A stretch of DNA of 64,000 nucleotides. It comes from Hemibagrus wyckioides (Eukaryota > Chordata > Actinopteri > Siluriformes > Bagridae). This document shows positions 48,091 to 60,883 of the stretch, piece after piece (the stretch's first letter is position 1; the number at the start of each line of letters is the position of its first letter). Made by a program: the position numbers and the translations under genes. The notes under the pieces are model-generated. The model ran no database searches, had not been told where the DNA came from, and saw only the letters and a list, made by a program, of their open reading frames with translations. Location of the stretch: NCBI RefSeq assembly GCF_019097595.1, contig NC_080726.1, positions 14,448,205 through 14,512,204 on the forward strand, read 5' to 3'.

Positions 48091-50712
48091 ATGCTCACTC
48101 ATTTACACGCTCACTCATTCACTCTCTCACACGCTCACTCATTCACTCTCTCACACACTCACTCATTCACTCTCACACACACTCACTCATTCACTCTCAC
48201 ACACACTCACTCATTCACTCTCACACACGCTCACTCATTCACTCTCTCACACACTCACTCATTCACTCTTTCACACGCTCACTCATTCACTCTCACACGC
48301 TCACTCATTCACTCTCTCACACACTCACTCATTCACTCTCACACACGCTCACTCATTCACTCTCTCACACGCTCACTCATTCACTCTCTCACACGCTCAC
48401 TCATTCACTCTCTCACACGCTCACTCATTCACTCTCACACACGCTCACTCATTCACTCTCTCACACACTCACTCATTCACTCTCACACACGCTCACTCAT
48501 TTACACGCTCACTCATTCACTCTCTCACACGCTCACTCATTCACTCTCTCACACGCTCACTCATTCACTCTCACACACGCTCACTCATTCACTCTCTCAC
48601 ACGCTCACTCATTCACACACTCACTCATTCACTCTCTCACACACTCACTCATTCACTCTCACACACACTCACTCATTCACTCTCTCACACACTCACTCAT
48701 TCACTCTCACACACGCTCACTCATTCACTCTCTCACACGCTCACTCATTCACTCTCTCACACACTCACTCATTCACTCTCTCACACACTCACTCATTCAC
48801 TCTCTCACACACTCACTCATTCACTCTCTCACACACTCACTCATTCACTCTCACACACGCTCACTCATTCACTCTCTCACACGCTCACTCATTCACTCTC
48901 TCACACGCTCACTCATTCACTCTCACACACACTCACTCATTCACTCTCTCACACACTCACTCATTCACTCTCTCACACACTCACTCATTCACTCTCACAC
49001 ACGCTCACTCATTCACTCTCTCACACGCTCACTCATTCACTCTCTCACACGCTCACTCATTCACTCTCACACACACTCACTCATTCACTCTCTCACACAC
49101 TCACTCATTCACTCTCACACACGCTCACTCATTCACTCTCTCACACACTCACTCATTCACTCTCTCACACGCTCACTCATTCACTCTCACACACACTCAC
49201 TCATTCACTCTCTCACACGCTCACTCATTCACTCTCTCACACGCTCACTCATTCACTCTCACACACACTCACTCATTCACTCTCTCACACGCTCACTCAT
49301 TCACTCTCTCACACGCTCACTCATTCACTCTCACACACGCTCACTCATTCACTCTCACACACGCTCACTCATTCACTCTCTCACACGCTCACTCATTCAC
49401 TCTCTCACACGCTCACTCATTCACTCTCTCACACGCTCACTCATTCACTCTCTCACACGCTCACTCATTCACTCTCACACACGCTCACTCATTCACTCTC
49501 TCACACGCTCACTCATTCACTCTCACACACGCTCACTCATTTACACACTCACTCAGTCACTCTCTCACACACTCACTCATTCACTCTCTCACACGCTCAC
49601 TCATTCACTCTCTCACACGCTCACTCATTCACTCTCTCACACGCTCACTCATTCACTCTCACACACGCTCACTCATTCACTCTCACACTCACTCATTCAC
49701 TCTCTCACACACTCACTCATTCACTCTCTCACACACTCACTCATTCACTCTCACACTCACTCATTCACTCTCTCACACACTCACTCATTCACTCTCTCAC
49801 ACACTCACTCATTCACTCTCACACACACTCACTCATTCACTCTCACACACTCACTCATTCACTCTCTCACACACTCACTCATTCACTCTCTCACACACTC
49901 ACTCATTCACTCTCTCACACGCTCACTCATTCACTCTCACACTCACTCATTCACTCTCACACACACTCACTCATTCACTCTCTCACACACTCACTCATTC
50001 ACTCTCACACTCACTCATTCACTCTCACACACACTCACTCATTCACTCTCTCACACGCTCACTCATTCACTCTCACACTCACTCATTCACTCTCACACAC
50101 ACTCACTCATTCACTCTCTCACACGCTCACTCATTCACTCTCACACTCACTCATTCACTCTCACACACACTCACTCATTCACTCTCACACACACTCACTC
50201 ATTCACTCTCTCACACACTCACTCATTCACTCTCACACACACTCACTCATTCACTCTCACACACGCTCACTCATTCACTCTCACACACGCTCACTCATTC
50301 ACTCTCTCACACGCTCACTCATTCACTCTCTCACACACACTCACTCATTCACTCTCTCACACGCTCACTCATTCACTCTCACACACGCTCACTCATTCAC
50401 TCTCTCACTCATTCACTCTCACACACGCTCACTCATTCACTCTCTCACACGCTCACTCATTCACTCTCACACACGCTCACTCATTCACTCTCACACACGC
50501 TCACTCATTCACTCTCACACACGCTCACTCATTCACTCTCTCACACGCTCACTCATTCACTCTCACACACGCTCACTCATTCACTCTCTCACATGCTCAC
50601 TCATTCACTCTCTCACACACACTCACTCATTCACTCTCACACACGCTCACTCATTCACTCTCACACACACTCACTCATTCACTCTCTCACATGCTCACTC
50701 ATTCACACACTT
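48091..50712 (+). repeat. 2.6-kb minisatellite, 24-bp unit
   Basis: About 109 copies of 'tcactcattcactc' followed by a ten-base variable part: 'tctcacacgc', 'tctcacacac', 'tcacacacgc' or 'tcacacacac'. Shorter copies of 16, 20 and 22 bases are scattered through it. Because 24 is a multiple of three and the unit has no stop in two plus frames, overlapping open frames of 941 and 876 codons cross it (HSLIHSLT and HSFTLSHT repeats). They have no upstream gene structure, are a subset of the same DNA in two phases, and are not called as genes. Neighbouring copies are often identical over several units, showing recent turnover. Confidence 0.97.
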
Positions 50713-51044
50713 GCTCTCTAATTCACTGACACTCACATTCACACACTTACACGCTCACTTATATAATTATTCATTTACACACACTCATTAACCCTCTTTA
50801 ACTCGTTCATGCATTCACTCACTTGCTTACACACACACACACATACACAATACTCTTTCACTAATTCCCTAACACACTCTCAGGTATGATTGACACACTC
50901 ACTCTCACTCATTCTTACACTCATTCATTCACTCACTGACACTCCCTCTCACATATTCACACACTGGCATGCTCTCTCTCTCTCTTTCTCTCTCTCTCTC
51001 CATCAAACACTTCCTCTCTCACTTACCCATTCACATAGTGGCAT

Positions 51045-51083
<39 letters not shown>

Positions 51084-51300
51084 ATCACACACTTCCACTC
51101 TCACTTATCCATTTACTCCCTGGCATGCACTCTCTCTGTCTCTCTCATTCACTTGTTCGATCACTTAGTCGTCACTCACTCATTTATACCACACCACGCT
51201 CTCTCTCTCTCTCTCTTTCTCTCATTAATTTTTCACACACTCACTCTCTCACTCACTTCATCTCACGCGACCTCTCTACCTTTCTCTCACTTCTCTCACC
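50713..51300 (+). repeat. Degenerate CA/CT tail of the array
   Basis: Array words decay into 'cacacac' and 'ctcact' text, then three copies of a roughly 74-82 base block beginning 'tggcatgc' at 50965, 51039 and 51121, each followed by a (CT)n tract and a 'catca.acacttcc' segment, then (CT)n at about 51198-51222. Confidence 0.85.
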
Positions 51301-52154
51301 TTCATGGTTTCAGTGAGATTTTCTCTGTGATGGATCTCAGGCTGTTTGCTGACTGATGTCTTTGGCCTTGACCTGGATATGGTGACATCGTGTTGCAACA
51401 CTGCAGTTATATGCAGGGACACAAGGTAGCAGTCAGACAAGCAGCTGTGTGTATGTGTGTGTCAGAGAGAAAACGGGAGGAGAGACAGAGATGTAGGCTT
51501 TAACTGATTCTGCCCGAGCTGTCTGTCACACACTTTAAACATATCCGGCTGCTGCACCTTAAAGCGGTCTGGTCGGGTGCTCTGACCCTCTGTGCTTCGC
51601 TCTCTGAAGACCGAGAAAGTAATTACAGCAGCCTAAGTGTTAAGGGAAAATGTGTGTCACACTCTCTCGCACAGTGCCTCGCTCTTCTGCAGTCTGGAAA
51701 CCGTAATCAATCCGGATTTGCTATTAGACGCAGTATCTGTGTGGCACCTTCAGGTTTTCTCGATGTGAAAGCTGCAGTGGATTTGTTTTTTAAAAATTAT
51801 TCTTAGCTTTATTTGATTTGCTTTATTGTCTTACGGTTGAAGATAATACCTCCATCCTCTCCAGTCTCGTTTTTTTTGTTGCCGCTTCACGAGTCATGGT
51901 GACGAGCACAGTCACAGCGAACGGCTTGAAAGAGCTCGACTAAAAATGCATTAAGCTCTCAGGCACTTTGAAGTGTCTCAGATTTGACGTGGACTACACG
52001 CTTGAGTTGCAAAGCAATTGGTCTGCACCACTCACTTGTCGGTTTTGTGTGCATCTGTGTCTGTGTGTGCGGATCTGCAGGCTTACCTGTCCACGAAGGT
52101 GGGTGACACAGATTCTCTGACCCATAGCGCTGCGTATCACACGGCTACGCCATT
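51301..52154. other. No gene recognised; locally richer in CpG
   Basis: 51530-51720 and 51880-52140 hold more CpG and G+C than their surroundings. No first exon, splice site or start codon context could be defended, and the frame at 52018-52236 runs into a repeat. A weak regulatory region is possible but not shown. Confidence 0.35.
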
Positions 52155-52425
52155 ATTATCGATTCAATTCTGTTTCATTTGTAGAGAACTATTAAACAAG
52201 AGACATCTTGATGTTGATGTAGATGTAGATCCGTGATGAAAAAACATGAGCAAGGAACAGAGACAAGGAAAATGATGTGAGAAAAACTTTGAGAGGACTA
52301 AAAACCTGTTCTCCCATCAGGACTATATGGGGGTGTACAGAGTAAAGACAAGCAGTAATAAGTGTGTTTGGGATATTGTGAATAAGAATCCTGGGATATT
52401 CACAGGACAATCTGATTAGAGAAGC
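52155..52425 (+). repeat. Decayed dispersed teleost repeat
   Basis: 'gattcaattctgtttcattt', 'agacaaggaaaatgatgtga' and 'aaactttgagaggac' align in order with the reverse of 14395-14715, with losses. Ends around 'aataagaatcctggga'. Confidence 0.65.
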
Positions 52426-55400
52426 AGATCTTAAGGATAACAAATCTACAGGATCCAGGCGAGATTATCCACTCCGGCAAAGGTGAGATTCCCAGCATGC
52501 TCTTCCCTGAGGCTGATGGTTCTCAAAGCAGGATTCATGACAACACTGAAGCTCAATATCAACTACAGTCTTAGAGTAAAATCCTCCATAAAGAACCTTT
52601 TAGAGCTCTTCAGCTTGTCCCTTTAAGGTTCTAGGTAGAAAAGTCTTGTATCACAGCATCATATTAATTCTAGAAAGAAGCAAAATTATCCACTAATACA
52701 GCTTTAAACTATGAAATGTCTGATGATATTAATTAATCAGTTATTAACAAATATTGGACAGTTTATTCTCTATTCAAGTCATTTTTTATGTCTCTAAGTG
52801 CCACTAGGTGTTATCATCGTGGTTGTCTGTGCATCTGTTCATCCCTTCGAGACTCTCCTTAACGTGATTTTAACCGGTTGTTTGTAGGATCGATATGGAA
52901 TTGAATGAAAGCAGCAGATGAACTGATTAGATTTTGGTTTGTTTGACAGGATCAAGGTCACAGCTAGGTCAGACGTCTTAGATACCTTTTCTTCGCTTCC
53001 ATCCTGTTTGAATTATATTTAAAGGTATTACAAATTAGTAACAAAAAGGGCTTCTTGTCGATGGAGGCATCATCACTGAGGTTTTTAACTTGTGATTAAA
53101 ATCTCTATTGATTGAGAAGAGAAGAAGCGTTTATTGTTCAAAGAAACAATGGGGAACTTGTTTTCTAAGCACATTGTTGTTATGGTTTTTGGTCTAGAAC
53201 TGTTGCTAGAGTTACAAGCTTAAATCATTTCAGTTGGTTGTAATCTAGCTAAATAACAATATGAACTGGTTTTAAACTTCAGATTAAAAATAAACATCAA
53301 GCGGAAAACTGCAATGTTTATTAATGTAGGAGAATTCTATTACTGTGATGCAAAATGTTTAGAAAGTATATATTTTAAAAGCCTGTGGTTGGACAGGGCA
53401 GCAATAAAAGCTCTTTTGGCTGATATGTACGTTTGGCAACATTTATATATTTGGATTGTGTCATAAAATGAATCTGTGTTGCAGTTATATGGAGGTCTGT
53501 AAATGATTTTCTACTAAAGATGGTCTCTGGTTGGAAAAAAAAGAGAACCCTTGCCTTGAGAACCCTTAGGCAGATGGGCCACTATAGCTTGCTGTTTACG
53601 GTTTTCTTCTGATCTAATTAGCTCCAAAATGTCATGTACATGCCTAACCTACAAGGCCTGGATATTTGGCCGAGTATCATTAGTGATTACAGGAGCATCA
53701 ATGCTCTAATTATGTATCTGAAGGTTTGAGAAAGCTCATTTACAGTCACTGATGTTGATTACAGTCATATTATTGCGTGTGAGCAAAGAGCATCAACTGA
53801 GAAATTATCACTCTCATCTGTGAGCTCTGTTTCTCTCTGAGTAAAAAAAAAAAAAAAAAAGTTACATAACACAGACTGGTGCTATTAAAAATATATCAAG
53901 TATTTCTCTCTGCAGTGCCTGGCATGGGCCATAAGATCCGAGCTCTGAATGAAAGACAGTAGAGCCGTTTCCATAAAAAGGCCTTAAGCTAAAATGATAG
54001 CCTGTGAACTTAGAGGATCTGTTATGCCTGTCCCTACTGCTTTAGTAAGGAAAAGACAGACAGCAGCCTGTCACCTGTGTCAGCCAGGGCTTCTCACAGT
54101 CCATAGCGAATAGAGCTGGGATGAAATCAGAGACGGCAGTGGAATATCAACATCATTGCAGTGGGAACCGTTAATCTGGGAAAGGTCATGGATATCATCG
54201 CAGCAGGCTTTACACTAATCAGTTAACCTGCTGATCAGGTTTAGTCCAGTACTGAGACAGAGTGTGAGACAGAGTAAGGGTTAACCCGAACTGCTGATAA
54301 ATGCTGTAGAGCTTTTGCCCCTGGAAGTTGTGTGAATGGACATTAGGTGCGGGTTTGTTTTTGTCGTGACCTTCCACAGATGGTGTATACGTTCCTCAGT
54401 GGCAGTAGGTCATGGCAGATGGCATATATGTGCTTCAATACTAATATTTCACACAGCACACGTACACATATGAACACTTATCTTGGAATACTAATTTTAT
54501 CTGAGTTGGTCATTGTGTGTTACTGCAGCTCAATCGTGGCTAAGCATTTTTTTAAAGAAGTTTATTGAAATCTTTTTTAACAAAAGGTTGGAATTTTGCA
54601 CTGGCCATGAATTTCTTTGTCATGTCACACTCCACAGTAGTGGTTAATGCCTCTTATGAAAGTAGACACTCAGGGATTTAGGAATTCGTGTTTTTTGATA
54701 AGTATTTCAGCTTTTACTTAGCCTACTTGGGGGAATATATTCAAAGAGGTTTGTTGTTTTGTTTTTTTTTATTCACACAAATTTTTATATCCTTAAAATG
54801 GTAACCCATCAAACTTATATCTGCTCTCAGAGATGCCCTGAGTGCTTATTCATAAGGATCTAAAATTTGAAAGTGTTATTTTCAACCACTAGAATACTGT
54901 GTAAGGTTATCCAAACAAAGGTAAAAACATCTCACACTGAAAGCCAACGGTGTCTTGACTCATTTTATATCAGACTTGCGGTGATAAAAACAATTCATTT
55001 GTTTATACTGATTGAAAATTTCCTTTCCTCCAGTGGAATGGATGGACAGTGTAGTGTTAAAAAGCGTAAAAGGTGTTAAAAAGGAACTGTAGTCATGAAC
55101 CAAAGTGTTCCCACAGTGTTATGGACTACCTAACTACCAACCTAACACTCTTCTCCTGACTAATGACACCAGCGTCTACTCATGACCCGTAATCAAAGAC
55201 TGTCTAAATTACTCTGACTCACAGACCACAGTCATGAAGCCTTGTTTTTTTCCGGTTTCCACAGTCTCACTCACTCGAGTTTCCTGTATTCGATGTGTTA
55301 CTCATAATATTAGTCAGTTTATTTGGAGGGCGTTGTGATTTCTGAGTTTACGTTCTCACTAGCAAGCAACAAGTCGCTTGTGTTGCTTGTAGTTTGTCTC

Positions 55401-56243
55401 TTGTGGGCATGTAGTGACCCGTACTGTTGCTGTGTGTGGATGCACACTGTCCAGCATTTTTTTCTTTTGGTTTATTTGTTTGTTTCAAAAGGAAGAAAAG
55501 TAACACAGCCTACTATACAAATTAGAAACACCACTACTGATTAAAATTTATTTACGTTAATGATTGTAGTTCCACGCTAGGCTTTGTATTAGCTTTTTTT
55601 TTTTTTTTGCAGATTTGCAAAGCAAGACAAAGCACATTCTCTCACTGGAGACTTCAACATAGTCTTCTGTTTCCTCCAAAGATCTTTTTCTTCATAATAT
55701 CTCTCTATACATTTAATAAGAGGTCATACATGAGAGGGTATGATGAAATCGACTAACTGTGAGTTTGGGATTGAATTAATGTTGGACTGCACATGCCGTC
55801 AGATTGGTCCAAGGCATCATCTGAGCCAATTATCTGGATCTGTCAATTTACTGCACCATATCTACCTAAGAACATCTCACATCACATGATCACGCTGTCA
55901 CTTAGCCACTTGCTACTGTCAGTAAAACTGTGCACATGCACAAAAATGAATGGTTACCTGACGCATTCTCATGTGATTGTAAATGTTATTCTGTATGGTG
56001 TGTCTTATTATATCATGTCTCCTTTCTTTGCCTGCTTCTATTACTCAGCTCTTGGTGTAAACTTCTTTTCATTCCTCACTATCTGTGTTCACTTCCATAC
56101 TGCTGGCTTTCAGGATTCAGGTTTGTACTCACCTCGCTTCATCTGCTTTGCTCTGAACCTGTGCTCTCACCCTTGTTCTCATCTGTACAAGGTAAATAAA
56201 TTGTTACATACATACATCTTAGTCCAGTAAGTGGGAATAAGAG
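52426..56243. other. No gene recognised
   Basis: About 3.8 kb of mostly unique DNA. It holds an A18 run near 53847 and a T-run near 55596. The overlapping frames at 55793-56230 (145 codons) and 55930-56199 have no domain and lie in T-rich DNA. No repeat was recognised. Confidence 0.4.
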
Positions 56244-56431
56244 GGAAGTGGTAGCTCAGTGGTCAAGGTGATGGGCTCCTAATAGGAAGGTTCAAATCAC
56301 AGGACCACTAAGCTGCCCCTGCTGGGCCCATGAGCAAGCCTTAACTGAACCCTTAACTGCTCAGTCACATAAACGATATAAATGACCGTCTCTCTGTATG
56401 CAAGTCTCTGCCAGAAGGCATAAATGTAAAT
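56244..56431 (+). mobile_element. tRNA-derived SINE
   Basis: The head has 'tagctcagtgg' (56252-56262), an excellent A box, and 'ggttcaaatcac' (56289-56300), a near-consensus B box, the spacing expected for a tRNA gene. The body 'gcccctgctgggcccatgag' then 'caagccttaactgaaccctt' is a familiar fish SINE sequence, and the tail ends 'ggcataaatgtaaatgt'. It is not a functional tRNA since no acceptor stem or anticodon arm folds around the boxes. Best preserved SINE in the window. Confidence 0.8.
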
Positions 56432-56929
56432 GTCCAATACTCACACAAACAAGAGAATTGCAACGGATCCTTATCACAGCCAAGCGGTAGCCAAACAGAT
56501 TTCTTGCCAGGCTGTTCGTTTTTTTTTTTTATTCATAGCTGACAACAAGACAAGTAGATTCAACAACCTGCAAAACAATAACAAAAAAAAAAGCCTATTC
56601 CTTATTTTTTATTTTTTTGGAATTCATGAATGACAGGCGATGACAGGCATGTGGAAACACTGACGAAACCGAGCAAAATAAAGTTTGGCATAAATAAGCT
56701 GCCATAAAGCTCTCCACCAGACACAACACACAGTCACCTCACAGTTTAACATGCCCAGAGAACAGAAAGATGCTAGCCTGACTTGAATAATTACATTACG
56801 TGCAATATGAGGACAGAGTGGTATAGCTCATAGCTCAAACCTTAGCTGATTCAATGTTAAATAGATGCTCTACATATATGTGTTCTTTATGTGGGTGTGT
56901 TAATAAACAACACGATTCAATAAAATAAG

Positions 56930-56990
56930 AAGAAGAAGAAGAAGAAGAAGAAAAAGAAGAAGAAGAGGAGGAACAATAATAATAATAATC
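56930..56990 (+). repeat. (GAA)n / (AAT)n compound microsatellite
   Basis: About 15 GAA-type triplets with one AAA and two GGA variants, then five AAT units. The serine-rich minus frame at 56835-57023 is a by-product. Confidence 0.95.
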
Positions 56991-57190
56991 AGCAAAAGTA
57001 TATAAACACCAAGAACATTGCACATGTGTATATATAAAAGAATTTTAGCATATGGACATACACTATTTAGATTTTTAAATCTTGTACTATTTTCATTTTA
57101 CACTGTTTCGGATGAATAGGTTTTCTCTGATGTTATTCCTCTTTGCACTGATGTTTCAACTTGACTTTTCCCTAAAGAGGATTAATAAAG

Positions 57191-57240
57191 GTAATAATAA
57201 TAATAATAATCATCATCATCATCATCGTCATTATCATCAT
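57191..57240 (+). repeat. (AAT)n(CAT)n compound microsatellite
   Basis: Seven AAT units pass into about eight CAT-type units with CGT and TAT variants. Its left half uses the same triplet as the end of the tract at 56930-56990. Confidence 0.95.
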
Positions 57241-57437
57241 ATAAAATGAAAGAAGGTCATCTAAAACTACATCACATAAAAAGGTTTTCCAAAATTCCCA
57301 TTTTTGACCATATCATGTAGTCTTATATATAGGTACACCTTGTCCCCAAAAAAAGGGCCCAAAAATGCTATGAGGTGAGACTAATCCTGGCATATAACCA
57401 GGCTGCCAATGTCAACCTCACATGCAGACACACACTC

Positions 57438-57470
<33 letters not shown>
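57438..57470 (+). repeat. (GA)n microsatellite
   Basis: Sixteen GA units with one AAAG break. Confidence 0.95.
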
Positions 57471-58045
57471 TCTTACAGTGCATTGTCAGTATATGGTGGG
57501 AAAATTCTTTATTGTGTGTCTCAAGGGCAAACTGAGACCTTTTGAATACTCTATTACTCTATCTAAGAGAAAGAGAAGCTTTTAATTTTGAAATCCAAAA
57601 AGATATGTCTTAGCAGAATGTAACTTAATCATGGCTGTCAGTTTCACATTTGTTTTAAAAAAAATCTTTAAAAAAATATCATAAAAAGACATTGCTTGAG
57701 TGTTTAACAGCCTAATGTACAGTGGCTGCTACATTCAGCCATATTATAAGAGAAACGTACAGGAGAATGATTTGCTGCTGTTCTGCCGCCTGTATCTGGG
57801 GTTTGTATATGGGTTTATATAAAGAACCACAGATAGATGGATTATACAGTATACAGTAACATGTATTTTGCACATATTTCAACCAGTAATAAAGCTACAG
57901 CAAAAAATCTTAACACCTGAAAAAGAAAAATCACAATTTTTAGGATTGGATTCCAACTCTGAAAGACACTTCACCTATTTTTATTTGTGACCCAATTGTC
58001 TTGTGGACAAACAACAGAATTGGCAAAATATATACATTTGTAATA
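57471..58045. other. No gene recognised
   Basis: AT-rich DNA with A-runs near 57658 and 57670; nothing further could be supported. Confidence 0.4.
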
Positions 58046-58598
58046 CACTACCAGTCAAAAGTTTGGACACATCTTCTAATTCCATGGTCTTTCCTGATGT
58101 TTATTTCTTTCTACATTGTAAAAGAATGCTGAAGGCGGCCGAAATACACAATAATGTCGTTTGAACAGTTGATATGGAGATATGTCTGCTACTGATGCTC
58201 TGTAAAGCCTTCATAACGGCTCTAATCTGAGGCGCTGTTAATTGGTGATTTCTGAGGCTGGTAACTCTAAATGAACTTCTCCTCTGCAGCAGAGGTTAGT
58301 TTTGGTCTTGCTTTACTGGGATGGTCTTCATGTGAGCCAGTTTCATCATGGTGCTTGATGGGTTTTGCAAATGCACTTGACAATACTGTTCTTGCAAGAA
58401 CTATTCCAGAACACCTGACCTTCGTGTCTTAAAATAACAACTGACTGTTTTTTGTTGTCATTACATATGGATTACTTAAGTCCATGTGTGTTATTTCATA
58501 GTTTTGAAATCTCCAGTATTGTTCTAGAATGTAGAAAATAAATCCCTAAACAAAAAACATTGAATTAAAAGGTGTGTCCAAACTTTTGACTGGTAGTG
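58046..58598 (-). mobile_element. Non-coding Tc1-type element B, copy 2 (complete)
   Basis: Ends 'cactaccagtcaaaagtttg' and its complement closing 'gactggtagtg', with TA on both sides (58044-58045, 58599-58600). The 553 bases match 11516-12051 in reverse over the whole length. The 80-base arms are about 70 per cent alike. No open frame for a transposase, so it depended on a relative for movement. The intact TA duplication makes it the better reference copy. Confidence 0.9.
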
Positions 58599-58600
58599 TA

Positions 58601-59894
58601 GGTAATGTATTAATAAGATAAAAGTCACTCACAGAAATTCAACCCAAGTCTCCTAATTGTCTGTTTACTCGACTGATCTCCATTTACATCAACATTGAAG
58701 GGGAAATAATCAGTGATTAATTCAGGCTTTCCATTCGGTTGACTTCATTTCCTGTTATTAACGTCTTTTATTAGAAATTTTTCTATATTTAAATGACCTA
58801 CTTAGTTTTAACTGTCAGTCCTTTAAATGTGAAACAAAAATTAAAATAATAAAAAGAAATGTAAAATGATGGTATATAAAAGGCCAATCGGATTACAAAC
58901 TGACTTGATCAGGCTTATGTCCATTTTGTTATGCTGTATAAAACAAATAAACACAAAGTTTTAGACCTGTTTAAGCAGACTGGCAGCATTTACACTTCAG
59001 TTTGTTGACTTCATACCCAGGGTGACGTTGCAGGCAAACAGGCAATGCCAGGTTATAAAGTAACTAAATAAAAATACTTGCTTATCATTTTGGTAAAAAA
59101 AAAAAAAAATCTATTTGTTTTCTTAACGTAGAGATGTCAAATTATATTATTTGCAGAAAAACATATTTTCCAAACACATTTTGGTTGAAACCTAATTTTT
59201 TAAATGATTTTTTTTGGCTGCTTTCCAGAGTTTCTCAGTATAAACCATTACCATAGATCATAGCAAAGCTTCCTAAATAATGCTGTTATCCTAGAGACAT
59301 TGGCAAGCTTCTTTCTACTCCAAAAAATCCTCATGGGCAGAAGGACATCAAAGTGTTTTCTATCATGAAAGAAATCTGTTTAGAAACCTTTTTGGAGACT
59401 CTTGTCTTGAGAAAAAACAAACAAACCCCGCATTCTTGAGGTTGTCTTGATAGTTGTACAACATTTCATTCTCTTATTGTCATTCTAGATCATTCCGGAT
59501 GCTGAAATATATACTGAGTAAATTCGCACACTGCAGTCACGCACACTGAGCTACAAATTGGATTTTGGCATCTTGACGCTCTAGTTCTATGTCTCAGCTG
59601 CTTATAGATGATCAAAATGGGGCTGTTGCATGATTCATCATTTGCATAAAGAGTAATTACTGTTGCATCACTTTCATAATACCCCTGTCAGCACGGTAAG
59701 AAGAGACGTACTGCGGCAAATCCTGTACTGGCTCTTGGTATGACGCTTTTTAAATTGCATGTCAGTCCAAAGACATAGACACAAACATATAGGTAAAGAC
59801 ACTCAGACCTTCAGAGTAAGAACCCAAACCCTCTCATAATTCTAAACTAGATTGCAGCACATAAATAATAAGACACACTCGCCCTGATGCAATT
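58601..59894. other. No gene recognised
   Basis: AT-rich DNA with an A15 run near 59095. No gene or repeat family was supported. Confidence 0.4.
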
Positions 59895-59903
59895 CCCTCT
59901 CTC

Positions 59904-59941
<38 letters not shown>

Positions 59942-59960
59942 ACACACACACACACACACA
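59895..59960 (+). repeat. (CT)n(CA)n compound microsatellite
   Basis: About 40 bases of CT followed directly by ten CA units. The Arg/Glu-rich minus frame at 59842-60048 comes from this tract. Confidence 0.95.
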
Positions 59961-60649
59961 GTCTACAGTGTTGCCCAGAGAATTTAGAATCCATCTTAGT
60001 AGCAAATACAGAAACACTTGCTTGAGGATATCCAGCTTGTGCTTGCAATAAAAAGAAGCATTGTTTACTGAATCCTGAACTGAAAGACAGAGATAAATAT
60101 GCACGCTACATATCCACAGAACCCATATAAGAAATAAGAAGTTATAAATAAATCTTCTTCATCTACATAGAGCGCAGGACAAAAGCAAAAGAACAGAAAT
60201 CTGAAACATGCTCTCGTAATGATTAGACCAATATACAAGCTTCTATGAGCACTGCATCCAATTACGGGGTGAGTTTGCAAAACAGTAAGCTCTATTAGAA
60301 ACCTGCTACTTCAATGGAGCTAAGCAGATTCGCTATTTATCAAGATTTCAACAGCATTCTGATTCCATTTGGTAAATCATTGTTTCGGTCCTTTTTTTTT
60401 TCAGATCATTTTCCATTAACTTGTAAACATGACATCAAAGAGGCACAACATTAAAATGAAGGTTATGTAACGTTAATATCTTACTGACTGACTGAAACAC
60501 AGACACTCGCACAAGCAACCGGGTGTCTGGGCAATTGTTTTTTTTTGGTCCTAGCACAGTGTTAAGTAGATTTCATAATCAGGAAAAAAAACAACTCTAC
60601 ATGTTATTGACAAAGGTTTTTATTTGGTATATTTTGAAGTTTAAACTTA
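59961..60649. other. No gene recognised
   Basis: AT-rich DNA with T-runs near 60392 and 60538. Nothing further was supported. Confidence 0.4.
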
Positions 60650-60850
60650 CTTACACACCCGGGCAGGGAACCGACCCAGCTACTGAGGGGTTAACTTTCA
60701 GTGCCAGTCCCGGGCTTGGATAAAATGGGATTGTTGCGTCAAGAAGGACATCTGGTGTAAAACCTGTGCCAAAATCAAATATGCGGATTGTCTGATCTGC
60801 TGTGGTGAACTTGAACAGGAAGTAGCCGAAGGACAACAACAACAGCACAA
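60650..60850 (+). mobile_element. LINE 3' end fragment
   Basis: 'cagtgccagtcccgggcttg', 'gcgtcaagaaggacatctgg', 'atatgcggattgtctgatc' and 'agtagccgaaggacaacaac' are consecutive phrases of the 3' end of a fish LINE that closes in an ACA-type tail. It is not coding here; the 90- and 132-codon minus frames at 60651-61096 are chance. Confidence 0.65.
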
Positions 60851-60883
60851 GTTTAAATTTAATGCATGCTTCACATTGCGTAC

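Noticed and set aside
48091..50712. CRISPR-like regular repeats
   Set aside because: Repeats are directly adjacent with no unique spacers and no cas genes; the DNA is a eukaryotic minisatellite.
47904..50729. Giant open frame of 941 codons, with an 876-codon companion in another phase, looking like a His/Ser/Thr repeat protein
   Set aside because: It is the 24-base minisatellite read in two phases; 24 is divisible by three and the unit lacks stops. There is no signal peptide, domain or gene structure.
56244..56310. Possible tRNA gene, because of good A and B boxes
   Set aside because: No acceptor-stem pairing or anticodon loop around the boxes, and the downstream body is a known type of SINE sequence.
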